Shown: one piece after another, positions 25,419 to 34,459 of the stretch
Layout: every line of letters starts with the position of its first letter
Position numbering within the stretch: position 1 is the first letter of the stretch
Assembly (NCBI RefSeq): GCF_038397745.1
Contig: NZ_CP151636.1
Location: forward strand, 372,001-436,000
DNA: 64,000 nt
Source of the DNA: Microbacterium sp. LWH11-1.2
GTDB taxonomy: Bacteria > Actinomycetota > Actinomycetes > Actinomycetales > Microbacteriaceae
Direction: 5' to 3'
Made by a program: the position numbers and the translations under genes
Notes under the pieces: model-generated
What the model was told of the DNA's origin: nothing
The model's input: the letters and a program-made list of their open reading frames with translations, nothing else
Database searches by the model: none

Positions 25419-26819
25419 ATGAGCACCGAGGCTCGATCCGAACGAGCATCCGTCCGCCTGTCCCCGCGAACCGTCGTGCTGTACGCGATCGGCTCCCTCG
25501 GGACCGGCGGCTACGCCACCCTGCCCGGCCTGGTGCTGACGTACTTCCTGACCGACAACCTCGGCGTCGCCGCGCTGGCGGCCGGACTCATCGTCACCGC
25601 GGCGAAGATCTGGGACGTCATCATCGACCCGCTGATCGGCGCGGCCTCGGACCGCCAACTCGCGCGGACGGGATCGCGACGAGGGTTCATGGTCGTGGGC
25701 GCCCTCACGCTTCCGCTCTTCTTCGCCCTCACGTTCGCGGTTCCCCCGTCGTGGGGTCCGGCCGCCGGCGCCGTGTGCGTTCTTCTCGCCTTCCTCGCCA
25801 CGGCGACGTCCTTCAGCCTGTTCCAGGTGCCGTACGTCGCGCTGCCCGCCGAACTCACCGACGGCTACGACGAGCGCACCCGGCTGCTCGGCTGGCGCGT
25901 GGTCGTGCTCACCGCCGCGATCCTGCTGTTCGGTGCGGGCGGCCCCGCCCTGCGCAACGCCGGCTCCGACCCGGTCCTCGGCTACCTCGTGATGGGCATC
26001 GCCGCGGGACTCGTGATCGGCATCGGCATGCTCATCGCCGCACGGACAGCCGGCCCTTCGACAAGGTCAGGGACCCCGGACGGAGTCTCAGGGAGTCCGG
26101 TGCCGGCCTCCCCCTGGCGCGATCAGTATCTCTCCGGCTTCCGGGCGCTGCGGCGCAGCCAGCCGTTCCGCGCACTGCTCGGCACGTTCCTGCTGCAGGC
26201 CCTCGCGACCGGCACGATGCTCGCCGGAGCCCAGTACGTCGCGACCTGGGTGCTGCGCTCCGAGGATGCCGTGACGTTCGTCTTCGTCGCCCTCGTCGCT
26301 CCTGCGCTCCTCGCCACCCCCGTGTGGACCGCGATCGCACGTCGGATCGGCAAGGAGCGGGCATTCGCGATCGCGAGCGCGCTCTTCACCGTGGCCGCGC
26401 TCACCGTCACCGCCGCGGTCTGGGCACCCGGTGCGTGGATCTACGGCTCCGTCGCGGTCGCCGGCATCGCCTACGCCGGGCTGCAGTCGCTGCCCATGGC
26501 CATGCTGCCCGACGTCATCTCGCATGACGAGCGCACGAGCGGTCCCGGTCAGGCCGGCACGTTCACGGGTATCTGGACGGCCGGCGAGACGGTCGGCTTC
26601 GCCCTCGGCGCGACGGCCGTATCGCTGACCCTCGCGGCGACGGGCTACATCTCGACGGTCGCCGGCGCGGTCGTCGAGCAGCCGGATGCCGCGATCACCG
26701 GGATCGTGCTGAGCTTCAGCATCCTCCCCGCCGTGCTCATGGCTGCAAGCCTCCTGGCACTGCGCCACTACCGCCTGCGGCGTCACGACATCGACGTCGC
26801 CGCCGAACCCGGCGCATAA
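25419..26819 (+). CDS. MFS transporter, GPH (glycoside-cation symporter)-like
   Basis: 466 residues with about 12 helices. Signatures include LTYFLTDNLGVAALAAGLIV, KIWDVIIDPLIGAASDRQ (the MFS_2 motif), SFSLFQVPYVALPAELT and SLPMAMLPDVISHDE. Substrates in this family are often sugars or small glycosides, driven by Na+ or H+. The central cytosolic loop (about 212-228, AGPSTRSGTPDGVSGSPVP) is encoded by what looks like a short intergenic-type repeat inserted in frame (see the repeat at 26054). Confidence 0.88.
   Translation: MSTEARSERASVRLSPRTVVLYAIGSLGTGGYATLPGLVLTYFLTDNLGVAALAAGLIVTAAKIWDVIIDPLIGAASDRQLARTGSRRGFMVVGALTLPLFFALTFAVPPSWGPAAGAVCVLLAFLATATSFSLFQVPYVALPAELTDGYDERTRLLGWRVVVLTAAILLFGAGGPALRNAGSDPVLGYLVMGIAAGLVIGIGMLIAARTAGPSTRSGTPDGVSGSPVPASPWRDQYLSGFRALRRSQPFRALLGTFLLQALATGTMLAGAQYVATWVLRSEDAVTFVFVALVAPALLATPVWTAIARRIGKERAFAIASALFTVAALTVTAAVWAPGAWIYGSVAVAGIAYAGLQSLPMAMLPDVISHDERTSGPGQAGTFTGIWTAGETVGFALGATAVSLTLAATGYISTVAGAVVEQPDAAITGIVLSFSILPAVLMAASLLALRHYRLRRHDIDVAAEPGA
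26054..26075 (+). repeat. REP-like CCCTTCGACAAGGTCAGGGACC element inside a coding loop
   Basis: The sequence CCCTTCGACAAGGTCAGGG (26054-26072) followed by ACC is close to a short dispersed repeat (CCCTTCGACAAGCTCAGGGA) that I recall from Microbacteriaceae genomes. TCAGGGA occurs again at 26088-26094. Only one full copy is in the window. Confidence 0.4.
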
Positions 26820-26849
26820 GCTGGGATCCCGTCCGAGAAGGAGACGCCG

Positions 26850-28646
26850 ATGACCTCTGCGACCACGCCGGCCACCCCGTCCGCTCCCGCGAAACGCGCA
26901 CCGAAGACCGTGACGCCCGCACTCGGCGAAGGCGTGCGGGAGCGGCTCGACGTGGCGATCACGGATCTGCACGACGGCGCCCGCACCTGGTCGGCCCTCA
27001 CGGTCGCGCAGCGGGTGACGCTGCTGCGCGCGGTGCGCACGAGTGTCGCCGCCGCCGCAGAGGACTGGGCGAACACGGCCGCCGCGTCCAAGGGGCTCGA
27101 CGGCCGGCATCCGCTCCGTGGCGAGGAGTGGCTCAGCGGTCCCTACAGCGTGCTGGGCGCCCTCGACGCGTACATCGAGACGCTCTCGCGTCTGGCCGCC
27201 GGCACGAACCCGCTCGACGGCGTGCGCGTCACCCGAGCACCGGGAGGCCGCACACGCGTGCACTCCTTCCCGTTGACCGGCATCGATCGATTCCTGCTCT
27301 CCGGCTACACCGGCGAGGTCTGGCTGGAACCGGGCGTCACGCCGAACGCCGCGCGCGCCGCCGCCGGCCTGGCTCAGCGCACGCCGGCCGAATCCGGGGG
27401 CGTCGGACTCGTGCTCGGCGCGGGGAACATCACCTCGATCCCGGTGCTCGACGTGATGTACGAGCTGCTCGCGCACAACCGCACCGCCCTTCTCAAGGTG
27501 AACCCCACGCAGGATGCGCTGGTGCCCGTGTACAAGCGCGCCTTCGCCCCGCTCATCGAGCCGGGATTCCTGCGCATCGTCCGCGGCGGGCCGGAGGTCG
27601 GCGCCTACCTCACCGGTCATCGCGACCTCGCGCACGTGCACATCACCGGCTCGGCGGCCACCTTCGACGCGATCGTCTGGGGTCCGTCGAAGGGCGCCGG
27701 GGCCGCGGCGACCGCACGACGGCGGCGCGAGAACCGTCCGCAGCTGAAGAAGCCGATCACGGCGGAGCTCGGCGGCGTCTCTCCGATCATCATCGTGCCC
27801 GGTGCGTGGACGGATGCCGACATCACCTACCACGCGGAGCACGTCGCTACCATGCGTCTGCAGAACGCCGGCCACAACTGCATCGCCGGCCAGGTCGTCA
27901 TCCTCTCGTCCGACTGGGATCAGGCGGATGCCTTCCGCGCGGCGCTCCGCCGCGCGTACGCGAACGCGCCGGAACGCCCGGTCTGGTACCCCGGGTCCCC
28001 CTCGCGCATGCACCTCGCGACGGAGGAGTACCCCGATGCCCTCGTGCTCGGCGACCGTCTCCTCGTCGAGATCGACGGCGACGACGACCCCGCGGCGCTC
28101 CAGAGCACCGAGTACTTCGCCCCGGTCCTCGGCGTCGTCACGGTGCCGGGCACGGGTCAGGCGTTCCTCGATGCGGCCGTGGCCCACGCGAACGAGAAGC
28201 TGCAGGGCACCCTGGGCGCCAACCTGCTGATCGATCCGGTCACCGAGAGATCGCTCGGCGCCGGCTTCGAGCGGGCGATCACCGCGCTGCGCTACGGATC
28301 GATCGCGATCAACGGCTGGACCGCCTTCGGGTTCATCACCCCGACGCTCACGTGGGGGGCCTTCCCCGGCAACACGATCGACGAGGTCGGCAGCGGCATC
28401 GGTGTCGTGCACAACGCGCTGCTCCTCGACCGGGTCGAGCGCTCCGTGATCCGCGGGCCCTTCCGGCCACTGCCGCGTTCCCTGCCGCTGCTCAACGGCG
28501 GCGGACGCCTGACCATCCTGCCCAAGCCGCCGTGGTTCGTCTCGGCGCGCACGGGAGCAGAGGTGAGCGAGGGCCTCACGCGGTTCCGCGCGAGCGGCGA
28601 CACGCTCGGGCTCGTGAAGACGCTGCTCCGCGCGATGCGCGCCTGA
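26850..28646 (+). CDS. Aldehyde dehydrogenase family protein
   Basis: 598 residues, longer than the usual 480-520 because of an N-terminal extension and an inserted Arg-rich stretch (ARRRRENRPQLKKP). Catalytic features are KPITAELGGVSP with the general-base Glu and NAGHNCIAGQVV with the nucleophilic Cys; the coenzyme segment is AHVHITGSAATFDAI and the ending STEYFAPVLGVV is typical. It oxidises an aldehyde to the acid with NAD(P)+. The start is supported by AAGGAGA upstream. Substrate unknown. Confidence 0.88.
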   Translation: MTSATTPATPSAPAKRAPKTVTPALGEGVRERLDVAITDLHDGARTWSALTVAQRVTLLRAVRTSVAAAAEDWANTAAASKGLDGRHPLRGEEWLSGPYSVLGALDAYIETLSRLAAGTNPLDGVRVTRAPGGRTRVHSFPLTGIDRFLLSGYTGEVWLEPGVTPNAARAAAGLAQRTPAESGGVGLVLGAGNITSIPVLDVMYELLAHNRTALLKVNPTQDALVPVYKRAFAPLIEPGFLRIVRGGPEVGAYLTGHRDLAHVHITGSAATFDAIVWGPSKGAGAAATARRRRENRPQLKKPITAELGGVSPIIIVPGAWTDADITYHAEHVATMRLQNAGHNCIAGQVVILSSDWDQADAFRAALRRAYANAPERPVWYPGSPSRMHLATEEYPDALVLGDRLLVEIDGDDDPAALQSTEYFAPVLGVVTVPGTGQAFLDAAVAHANEKLQGTLGANLLIDPVTERSLGAGFERAITALRYGSIAINGWTAFGFITPTLTWGAFPGNTIDEVGSGIGVVHNALLLDRVERSVIRGPFRPLPRSLPLLNGGGRLTILPKPPWFVSARTGAEVSEGLTRFRASGDTLGLVKTLLRAMRA

Positions 28647-28652
28647 GCGCGG

Positions 28653-29624
28653 TCAGTAAGCGGCGAACCGGTCTGTCGCGGCGCGCAGAGCCTTCTGGAT
28701 GCCGGGCTCCGCGGCCGAGTGACCGGCGTCGTCGACCACGACGAACTCCGCCTCCGGCCAGGCCCTGTGCAGGTCCCACGCGGTCATCATCGGCGTGCAG
28801 ACGTCGTGACGCCCCTGCACGATGACGGCGGGGATGTGCCGGATGCCGGCCACCCCGGCGATCAGCTGCCCTTCGACCCACCAGCCGCGGTTGACGAAGA
28901 AGTGGTTCTCGATGCGGGCGAACGCGGTGGCGGTGCGCGGGTCCGACATCGCGGCGATCTGGTCGGCATCCGGTCGCAGGGTGACGGTCGACGCCTCCCA
29001 GGTCGACCAGGCGATCGCGGCCGGCTCATGCACGGCGGGGTCGGGGTCGAACAGGCGGCGATGGTACGCCTCGATCATGCGCGAGCGCTCGAGCACCGGG
29101 ATGGGAGCGATGAAGTCCTCCCAGAGATCGGGGAACAGCGCCGCGGCACCGCCCTCGTAGAACCACTCGAGCTCTTCGCGCCGCAGCGTGAAGATGCCGC
29201 GGAGCACGAGCTCACTGACGGCATGCGGGTGCGCCTGCGCGTAGGCGAGCGCGAGCGCACTCCCCCAGGAGCCTCCGAAGACCTGCCACCTGGCGATGCC
29301 GAGGTTCTTGCGCAGCAGCTCGATGTCGGCGATCAGATGCGCGGTCGTGAGGAACCGCAGGTCGGCGTCGGGGGCGCTGGCGTGCGGGGTGCTGCGACCG
29401 CAGCCGCGCTGATCGAGGAGCACGATCCGGTAGACCGCGGGGTCGAAGAACCGTCGCTGCCACGGAGAGGTTCCGCTGCCCGGGCCGCCGTGCAGGAAAA
29501 CCACCGGCTTGCCCTCGGGATTGCCGCTCACCTCCCAGTACATGCGGTGGCCGTCGCCGACGAGCAGCTCACCCGTCTCGAACGGCTCGATCGGCGGATA
29601 CAGCGCATCCAGGTTCATCGTCAT
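28653..29624 (-). CDS. Proline iminopeptidase (alpha/beta hydrolase, S33)
   Basis: 323 residues, the expected length. Family blocks are YWEVSGNPEGKPVVFLHGGPG with the oxyanion HGGPG, LLDQRGCGRSTPH, the nucleophile elbow GGSWGSALALAYAQ (Ser of GxSxG), then GRHDVCTP carrying the Asp and DDAGHS with the His. It removes N-terminal proline from peptides in the cytosol. The gene is convergent with the aldehyde dehydrogenase. Confidence 0.94.
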   Translation of the reverse strand: MTMNLDALYPPIEPFETGELLVGDGHRMYWEVSGNPEGKPVVFLHGGPGSGTSPWQRRFFDPAVYRIVLLDQRGCGRSTPHASAPDADLRFLTTAHLIADIELLRKNLGIARWQVFGGSWGSALALAYAQAHPHAVSELVLRGIFTLRREELEWFYEGGAAALFPDLWEDFIAPIPVLERSRMIEAYHRRLFDPDPAVHEPAAIAWSTWEASTVTLRPDADQIAAMSDPRTATAFARIENHFFVNRGWWVEGQLIAGVAGIRHIPAVIVQGRHDVCTPMMTAWDLHRAWPEAEFVVVDDAGHSAAEPGIQKALRAATDRFAAY

Positions 29625-29644
29625 CGATCCCCGGTCTCCGGTGT

Positions 29645-30529
29645 CTACAGGTCGCCCTCGGCGAGGGTGAAGGTCTGCGCGCAGACGCCGAGTCCGTTCT
29701 GGTACCCCTCGGCGAACCAGCGCTGACGCGACTCGCTCGAGCCGTGCGTCCAGCTCTCGGGATTGACGGTTCCGGACGACTGCTCCTGGATGTGGTCATC
29801 GCCGACGGTGGATGCGGCGTTCAGCGCATCCCTGATCTCCGCCTCGGTCGGCGCGATCAGGTACGGGTCGCCGTCGGCATCCTTCTGCTCCGTCATCCGG
29901 CCGATCCAGGCGCCGGCGTAGCAGTCGGCCTGCAGCTCCATCCGCACGCCGTTGCTGCCGGGACCGGTGCCGTTGTTGGGGTACCGCTCCATGTCGCCGG
30001 TGATGTTCTGAATATGGTGGCCCCACTCGTGACCGACGATGTACAGCTGGGCGAGGTTGCCGGCGGATGCTCCGAACTGCTGCTGCATGAGTCCGAAGAA
30101 GGCGGGATCGATGTACACGCCCTGCTCGGGCGGGCAGTAGAACGGTCCGACCGCATTCGACGCGGTGCCGCACTGCGTCGAGGTCGCGCCGTCGACGACG
30201 ATCATCTGCGGCGGGGTGTATCCCTCCACGTTCTCGCTCCAGAAGGCGTCGAGCGCGACCTGCGCACCCGCCATCCGGCAGTCGACGTCGGCGTTCGCAT
30301 CCTCGCCGGTGGCGCAGTTCTCGATCACCGACCCGCCGGCGGGCTCATTCCCGCCGCTCGGAGCGGCACCGCCGCCCAGCAGTCCGGTCAGATCGATGCC
30401 GAGGAGGGGGCCGGCGATCAGCGCGATGATGCCGAGCACACCCACGACGCCGCCTCCGGCGATGGCGGCGTTGCGTCCGCGTCGACGTGTGGTGTTGCCC
30501 GAGATGTCGGCGTCGGGATTGAAGGTCAT
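29645..30529 (-). CDS. Neutral zinc metallopeptidase (KPN_02809 family), membrane-anchored
   Basis: 294 residues from ATG 30529. One N-terminal membrane helix (about 23-50: [21 protein letters not shown]), then an extracytoplasmic domain with the zinc motif HEWGHH (in [14 protein letters not shown]) and a downstream [13 protein letters not shown] that supplies the third ligand. The two-Cys segments NCATGE and DCRMAG may form disulfides. The C-terminus has the family ending [14 protein letters not shown]. Physiological substrate unknown. Confidence 0.92.
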   Translation of the reverse strand: MTFNPDADISGNTTRRRGRNAAIAGGGVVGVLGIIALIAGPLLGIDLTGLLGGGAAPSGGNEPAGGSVIENCATGEDANADVDCRMAGAQVALDAFWSENVEGYTPPQMIVVDGATSTQCGTASNAVGPFYCPPEQGVYIDPAFFGLMQQQFGASAGNLAQLYIVGHEWGHHIQNITGDMERYPNNGTGPGSNGVRMELQADCYAGAWIGRMTEQKDADGDPYLIAPTEAEIRDALNAASTVGDDHIQEQSSGTVNPESWTHGSSESRQRWFAEGYQNGLGVCAQTFTLAEGDL

Positions 30530-30581
30530 GCGACGAGGGTACTCCGCGCGGCGGACGAGCAACGGACGTAGGCTCGAAGTC

Positions 30582-31571
30582 ATGACGACGACGATCACCA
30601 TCACGGGCGCGGGCGGGCAGATCGGCTACGCGCTCCTGTTCCGCATCGCGGCCGGCGACCTGCTCGGTCCGGACGAGAAGGTGCGGCTCCGGCTGCTCGA
30701 GATCCCGCAGGGACTCGCCGCCGCGGAGGGCGCGGCGCTCGAGCTGCAGGACGGCGCGTTCGGCCTGCTGCAGCACGTCGAGGTGACCGACGACCCTGCC
30801 GTGGGCTTCGACGGAGCCGACCTCGCGCTGCTCGTCGGCGCGCGCCCGCGCGGGCCGGGAATGGAGCGCGCCGACCTCCTCGCGGCCAACGCCGGCATCT
30901 TCGGACCACAGGGTGCGGCGATCGCGGCGAACGCGGCATCCGGCGTGAGGGTCACGGTCGTCGGCAACCCCGCCAACACGAATGCGCTGATCGCCGCAGC
31001 ATCCGCCGACGGCCTGCCCGCCGAGCGGTTCACCGCGCTCACGCGTCTCGACGAGAACCGCGCGCGGGCGCAGCTGGCCCTGGCTCTCGGCACTCCGGTC
31101 GACACCGTGCGGCGCGTGCCGATCTGGGGCAACCACTCGGCGACGCAGTTCCCCGACATCTCGCACGCCACCGTCGGCGGACAGCCGGTGCACGAGGCGC
31201 TCGAGCAGATCGTGGGCGACGTCCCGACCTGGCTCGACGAGACCTTCATCCCCCGCGTCGCGAAGCGCGGCGCCGAGATCATCCAGGTGCGCGGGTCGTC
31301 TTCTGTCGCGTCCGCCGCGAACGCGACGATCGACCATGTGCGCGACTGGGTGCGCGGCACCGACGACTGGACGTCGGCCGGCGTCGTCTCGCACGGCGAG
31401 TACGGCGTGCCGGAGGGCCTGATCTCATCGTTCCCCGTGCGATCCGTCGACGGTGAATGGCAGATCGTGGAGGGGCTGGAGCTGAGCGACTGGGCTCGCG
31501 CCCGCGTCGACGCCTCGGTCACCGAGCTCGTCGAGGAGCGCGAGGCGGTGCGGTCTCTCGGATTGCTCTGA
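30582..31571 (+). CDS. mdh: Malate dehydrogenase
   Basis: 329 residues, the length of the cytosolic-type MDH of actinobacteria. The Rossmann motif is [20 protein letters not shown]; substrate-binding loop [14 protein letters not shown] supplies the malate-binding Arg residues, [10 protein letters not shown] binds coenzyme, and the catalytic pair lies in LTRLDENRA and [11 protein letters not shown]. It interconverts malate and oxaloacetate with NAD(H). A stand-alone gene, divergent from the metallopeptidase. Confidence 0.95.
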   Translation: MTTTITITGAGGQIGYALLFRIAAGDLLGPDEKVRLRLLEIPQGLAAAEGAALELQDGAFGLLQHVEVTDDPAVGFDGADLALLVGARPRGPGMERADLLAANAGIFGPQGAAIAANAASGVRVTVVGNPANTNALIAAASADGLPAERFTALTRLDENRARAQLALALGTPVDTVRRVPIWGNHSATQFPDISHATVGGQPVHEALEQIVGDVPTWLDETFIPRVAKRGAEIIQVRGSSSVASAANATIDHVRDWVRGTDDWTSAGVVSHGEYGVPEGLISSFPVRSVDGEWQIVEGLELSDWARARVDASVTELVEEREAVRSLGLL

Positions 31572-31625
31572 GTGTGGTCACCGCGCGGAGCCGGTTCAGT
31601 GCAGAATGGACCCAGGAGGTGCGCG

Positions 31626-32096
31626 ATGAGCGAGACGATCGATCCCACGAAGGCTGCGGCATCCGTCGACGAAGCCCTCACCAGCCCGCTGCACCTGCCG
31701 CACGCCGCGGCCGAATGCCCGAAGTGCTTCACCGAGCTGCAGCAGAACCGCGACTGGTGGCTCGCCCGCCCGGTCGGCTCACGCCTGGTCGGCCTGGTCG
31801 TGTCCCGTGAGGGGATGCCGTCGGTCGTCGAGCAGCGCGACGATCTCACCCGCTTCGGCGTGCCGATCGAAGGGTTCCGTCACCCGGCGCCCGACATCCT
31901 CGAGAGCTGGGGCGACCGGCTCGGCCGTCTCATCGCGACGCTCAACGTCGGCGACGTGCTGGTCGTCGCGAACATCAACGCCCTCGGCCGCGACGCCGAA
32001 GAGGGCAGGCGCACGGCCGCAGAGCTGCGCCGGCACGGGATCATCGTGAAGGTCCTCAACCACAACGCGCGCCACCTCGCCGACGCCACGCGCTGA
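31626..32096 (+). CDS. Resolvase-like hypothetical protein
   Basis: 156 residues from ATG 31626 with an excellent AGGAGGT. The C-terminal half (FGVPIEGFRHPAPD, WGDRLGRLIATLNVGDVLVVANINALGRDAEEGRR) is like the second half of a serine-recombinase catalytic domain. However, the N-terminal catalytic Ser segment (YxRVSxxxQ) is absent and the protein instead begins with HAAAECPKCFTELQQ. No DNA-binding domain follows. It is unlikely to be an active recombinase; function unknown. Confidence 0.75.
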   Translation: MSETIDPTKAAASVDEALTSPLHLPHAAAECPKCFTELQQNRDWWLARPVGSRLVGLVVSREGMPSVVEQRDDLTRFGVPIEGFRHPAPDILESWGDRLGRLIATLNVGDVLVVANINALGRDAEEGRRTAAELRRHGIIVKVLNHNARHLADATR

Positions 32097-32114
32097 GCGC
32101 TGCCACGGCGGGAC

Positions 32115-32897
32115 TCAGTCGCCGTCGGAGTCGCTCTGGTTCCTCAGCGCCTCGTCGTCGAGCAGCGGCAAGTCTGCGCGCGTGACCACCTGCGATGTCA
32201 CGGCGTACTCGACCAGGCGGGCACGACGGTTGGTCGCCAGCTTTCCGGCGCCGCCACGGAGACCCTGCACGCCCATGCGGTCGAGCTTGTCGCACACGTT
32301 GTCGAGCTTGCGGTTGAACTTGCTCATGGTCCAGCCGAGGCGCTTGGCGGCGTCGCTCGACGACGGCAGTTCGTTCATGCTCACGCCTTCGCGGCGCAGC
32401 ATGGGCTCGGCGAGTGCGACGATGAGCTGCTTCTGCAGTGGCGTGAAGCTGGCCGGCATGACCGTGGTCTCGCCGCTCATCGACATCTCCACCTGACGCG
32501 AGACCTCGTAGGGGGCCTGCTCGGTGTGCAGGCTCAGCTCATAGGTGAAGGGCCCCGCGGTGAACACGATCACGCTGCGCTCGAAGACGAGCGGCATGCG
32601 GGCTCCGGGCGAGAGCCAGGACTGGACGGCACCGCCGGCACTGGAGATCGTGGCGGCGAGGCGCACACCCACGTTCGCGAGCCACCACAGCCCATCCCGG
32701 TTCTGCAGCTCCAGGAAATGGCGATGAAGATAGGGGTTGTCGTCGATCTCGAGGTCGCCCTCTCGGCCGATGATGAACGGCCGGTCGTGCGGCAGGTCGT
32801 GCCACTCCCCGGCGAACTCCAACCGCAGTGGCACGATCTGCTTCCCCTCGGCCACCTTCGTGCCCGCGCCGAGCTCCGTCGCATTCCGATCAGTCAC
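32115..32897 (-). CDS. FHA-domain protein with C-terminal DNA-binding-like region
   Basis: 260 residues from GTG 32897, seven bases after GGGGGG. The N-terminal FHA domain (about 20-105) has DRPFIIGREGDLEIDDNPYL and HRHFLELQNRDG, the phosphothreonine-reading loops. The C-terminal part (about 150-235; TPLQKQLIVALAEPML, SSDAAKRLGWTMSKFNRKLDNVC) looks like a winged helix or helix-turn-helix. An FHA-linked regulator beside a secretion island that encodes a Ser/Thr kinase and PP2C suggests phosphorylation-controlled transcription, possibly of the toxin cassettes. That link is inference. Confidence 0.8.
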   Translation of the reverse strand: MTDRNATELGAGTKVAEGKQIVPLRLEFAGEWHDLPHDRPFIIGREGDLEIDDNPYLHRHFLELQNRDGLWWLANVGVRLAATISSAGGAVQSWLSPGARMPLVFERSVIVFTAGPFTYELSLHTEQAPYEVSRQVEMSMSGETTVMPASFTPLQKQLIVALAEPMLRREGVSMNELPSSSDAAKRLGWTMSKFNRKLDNVCDKLDRMGVQGLRGGAGKLATNRRARLVEYAVTSQVVTRADLPLLDDEALRNQSDSDGD

Positions 32898-32982
32898 GTG
32901 ACTACCCCCCGGGGTACATCCTGCCACGCTCGGACTCGGGCGGTGGTAGAGGGCGACTGCCGGATTTCCAGGATCCGCTCGG

Positions 32983-33180
32983 TCAGGACGCGGGATCGGG
33001 CTGCGCCTCGCCGGCGAGGAGCTTCCCGACCAGGCGGTGCGCGTAGTACTGAGTGAGACTCATGTCGAGCTGGGACTCTTCGGCGACCTGCTTCGCACTG
33101 TCACGGCCCTCGGCGTAGCGACGAACATCGGTGATCTCGGCGTTGAGCGCTCGTCCGACGGCGGGAGGATGCGCGAAAGG
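32983..33180 (-). pseudogene. Open frame without a start, possible gene remnant
   Basis: Directly after the ankyrin gene stop, the same frame stays open for 65 codons to a TGA at 32983. It reads as protein-like sequence (LNAEITDVRRYAEGRDSAKQ, SLTQYYAHRLVGKLLAGEA), but the only ATG is at 33063, leaving 26 residues. It may be the tail of a decayed immunity-type gene. Confidence 0.3.
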
Positions 33181-33846
33181 TCAGGAGCGCTTCAGGAACC
33201 GCCCGACAGGCTCGGCTCCGTAGAACGCGTCGAGAGGATGCTCGAGATGCGGGTCGATCTTCGAGGGATCGGCCCCGCGGGCGTAGAGCGCACCGAAGAC
33301 CCGATCGAGATCTGCGACGAGTTCGTCGTTCAGCGGCTTGGGGTCGACCCAGTCGGGCTCGTTGTGCCGGTGCTTGGGCAGGACCTGACGCGCTGTCACG
33401 ACCGCACGGCCGAGCGCCGAGTTGCCGTACGAGTCGAGGGCGTGGACGTCGGCACCCTTCTCGAGCAGCAGCTCGAGCACCGCGAAGGCCTCGTCGGACT
33501 GATCCTTCGACTGCGCGAGGTGCCACTCCGGAGGATTGGCCGAACGGTCGCCGGGACGAAGCCAGCGCGACCGCATCACCGCGGCGACCACCGCATCATG
33601 CAGCACGGGTGCCGACCACCCGTTCGGGCTGTCTGTGTCGACGAAGTCCACGTCGGCCCCGTGCTCGACGAGCAACGAAGCGATCGCGAACTGCCCGGAG
33701 CGAACAGCGACCTGCAGCGGCGACTGCCCGCCGTACTTCTTCGGAGGAGCGGTCGCCGTCAGCGCGACGATACCGGAATCCCGTTCGAGCCGCTCGACGA
33801 CCTTCTCGGTTTCTCCGTCGATGATCTCCTTGAACAGAGCCTGCAT
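33181..33846 (-). CDS. Ankyrin-repeat protein, candidate immunity protein
   Basis: 221 residues. Ankyrin-type repeats are visible at about 39-70 (GQSPLQVAVRSGQFAIASLL, EHGADVDFVD) and 120-150 (AFAVLELLLEKGADVHALD, YGNSALGRAV). Ankyrin proteins occur as immunity proteins in polymorphic toxin loci. It lies directly behind the Tde-like toxin and Tdi-like immunity genes on the same strand. Which toxin it would neutralise, if any, is unknown. Confidence 0.8.
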   Translation of the reverse strand: MQALFKEIIDGETEKVVERLERDSGIVALTATAPPKKYGGQSPLQVAVRSGQFAIASLLVEHGADVDFVDTDSPNGWSAPVLHDAVVAAVMRSRWLRPGDRSANPPEWHLAQSKDQSDEAFAVLELLLEKGADVHALDSYGNSALGRAVVTARQVLPKHRHNEPDWVDPKPLNDELVADLDRVFGALYARGADPSKIDPHLEHPLDAFYGAEPVGRFLKRS

Positions 33847-33897
33847 GTCAGCTTCCTTCAGGCAGGCGGACGCCCTGCCGCTCGATGGAGAACAGGC

Positions 33898-34449
33898 TCA
33901 GTGCCCGATGACACCCTGCAGGTCTACCGCGACCTGGATCGATGCGATGGTCTCCCTCTTATGCAGGTTCTCCACCTTCTCCTGACCGCCCAACGACAGC
34001 AAGGGCACGAAGATGAACGACTGGTCGTACGGAAGCTCACCGTGGGCCTCGACCGCCTTCGGGAAGATCTCTGCTCTCAGCCGGCTCAGGATCAGGCCGT
34101 CTTCGACGAGACGGAACACGCTGCGCACCCGCGAGCCGAGCCCGTACACGGTGCCGAGACGATACTGGATGGCGACGATGCCCAGGCTCGGCTCCCAGGT
34201 GATCAGGTCGCCGAGGCCGGTGACCATGATCGGGATCGCGATACCGTCGCCCTGCGTCTTGCCGATGCAGTCGCCCACCTCGGCCTCGTAGAGCTTCGGG
34301 TCGATGAGCCGCAGGAATCCGCCGCCGAACGTCCCGTACCCGTACTGCTCCCAGATCTCCACGAGCTCGTCCGGAACCCGCCCTCGGAACTCCTCGATGA
34401 TCTCCGCCGGAACCGGCGCGTGCACCACAAAGTCAGCGATCTCAACCAT
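33898..34449 (-). CDS. Tdi-type immunity protein (GAD-like / DUF1851)
   Basis: 183 residues. The N-terminal GAD-like part is EIIEEFRGRVPDELVEIWEQ with YGYGTFGGGFLRLIDP; the C-terminal DUF1851 part is CIGKTQGDGIAIPIMVTG, GDLITWEPS and SFIFVPLLSLGGQEKVENL. This pair of domains is that of Tdi1, which protects against the Tde1 (Ntox15) DNase of Agrobacterium type VI secretion. It starts 10 bp after the Ntox15-type toxin gene, which fits a toxin-immunity pair. A frameshifted paralogue lies at 35916-36478. Confidence 0.88.
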   Translation of the reverse strand: MVEIADFVVHAPVPAEIIEEFRGRVPDELVEIWEQYGYGTFGGGFLRLIDPKLYEAEVGDCIGKTQGDGIAIPIMVTGLGDLITWEPSLGIVAIQYRLGTVYGLGSRVRSVFRLVEDGLILSRLRAEIFPKAVEAHGELPYDQSFIFVPLLSLGGQEKVENLHKRETIASIQVAVDLQGVIGH

Positions 34450-34459
34450 GCTTCACAAC

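Noticed and set aside
31626..32096. Serine recombinase that could mobilise the T7SS island
   Set aside because: The catalytic Ser segment and DNA-binding domain are missing, and I see no attachment-site repeats or other integration genes.
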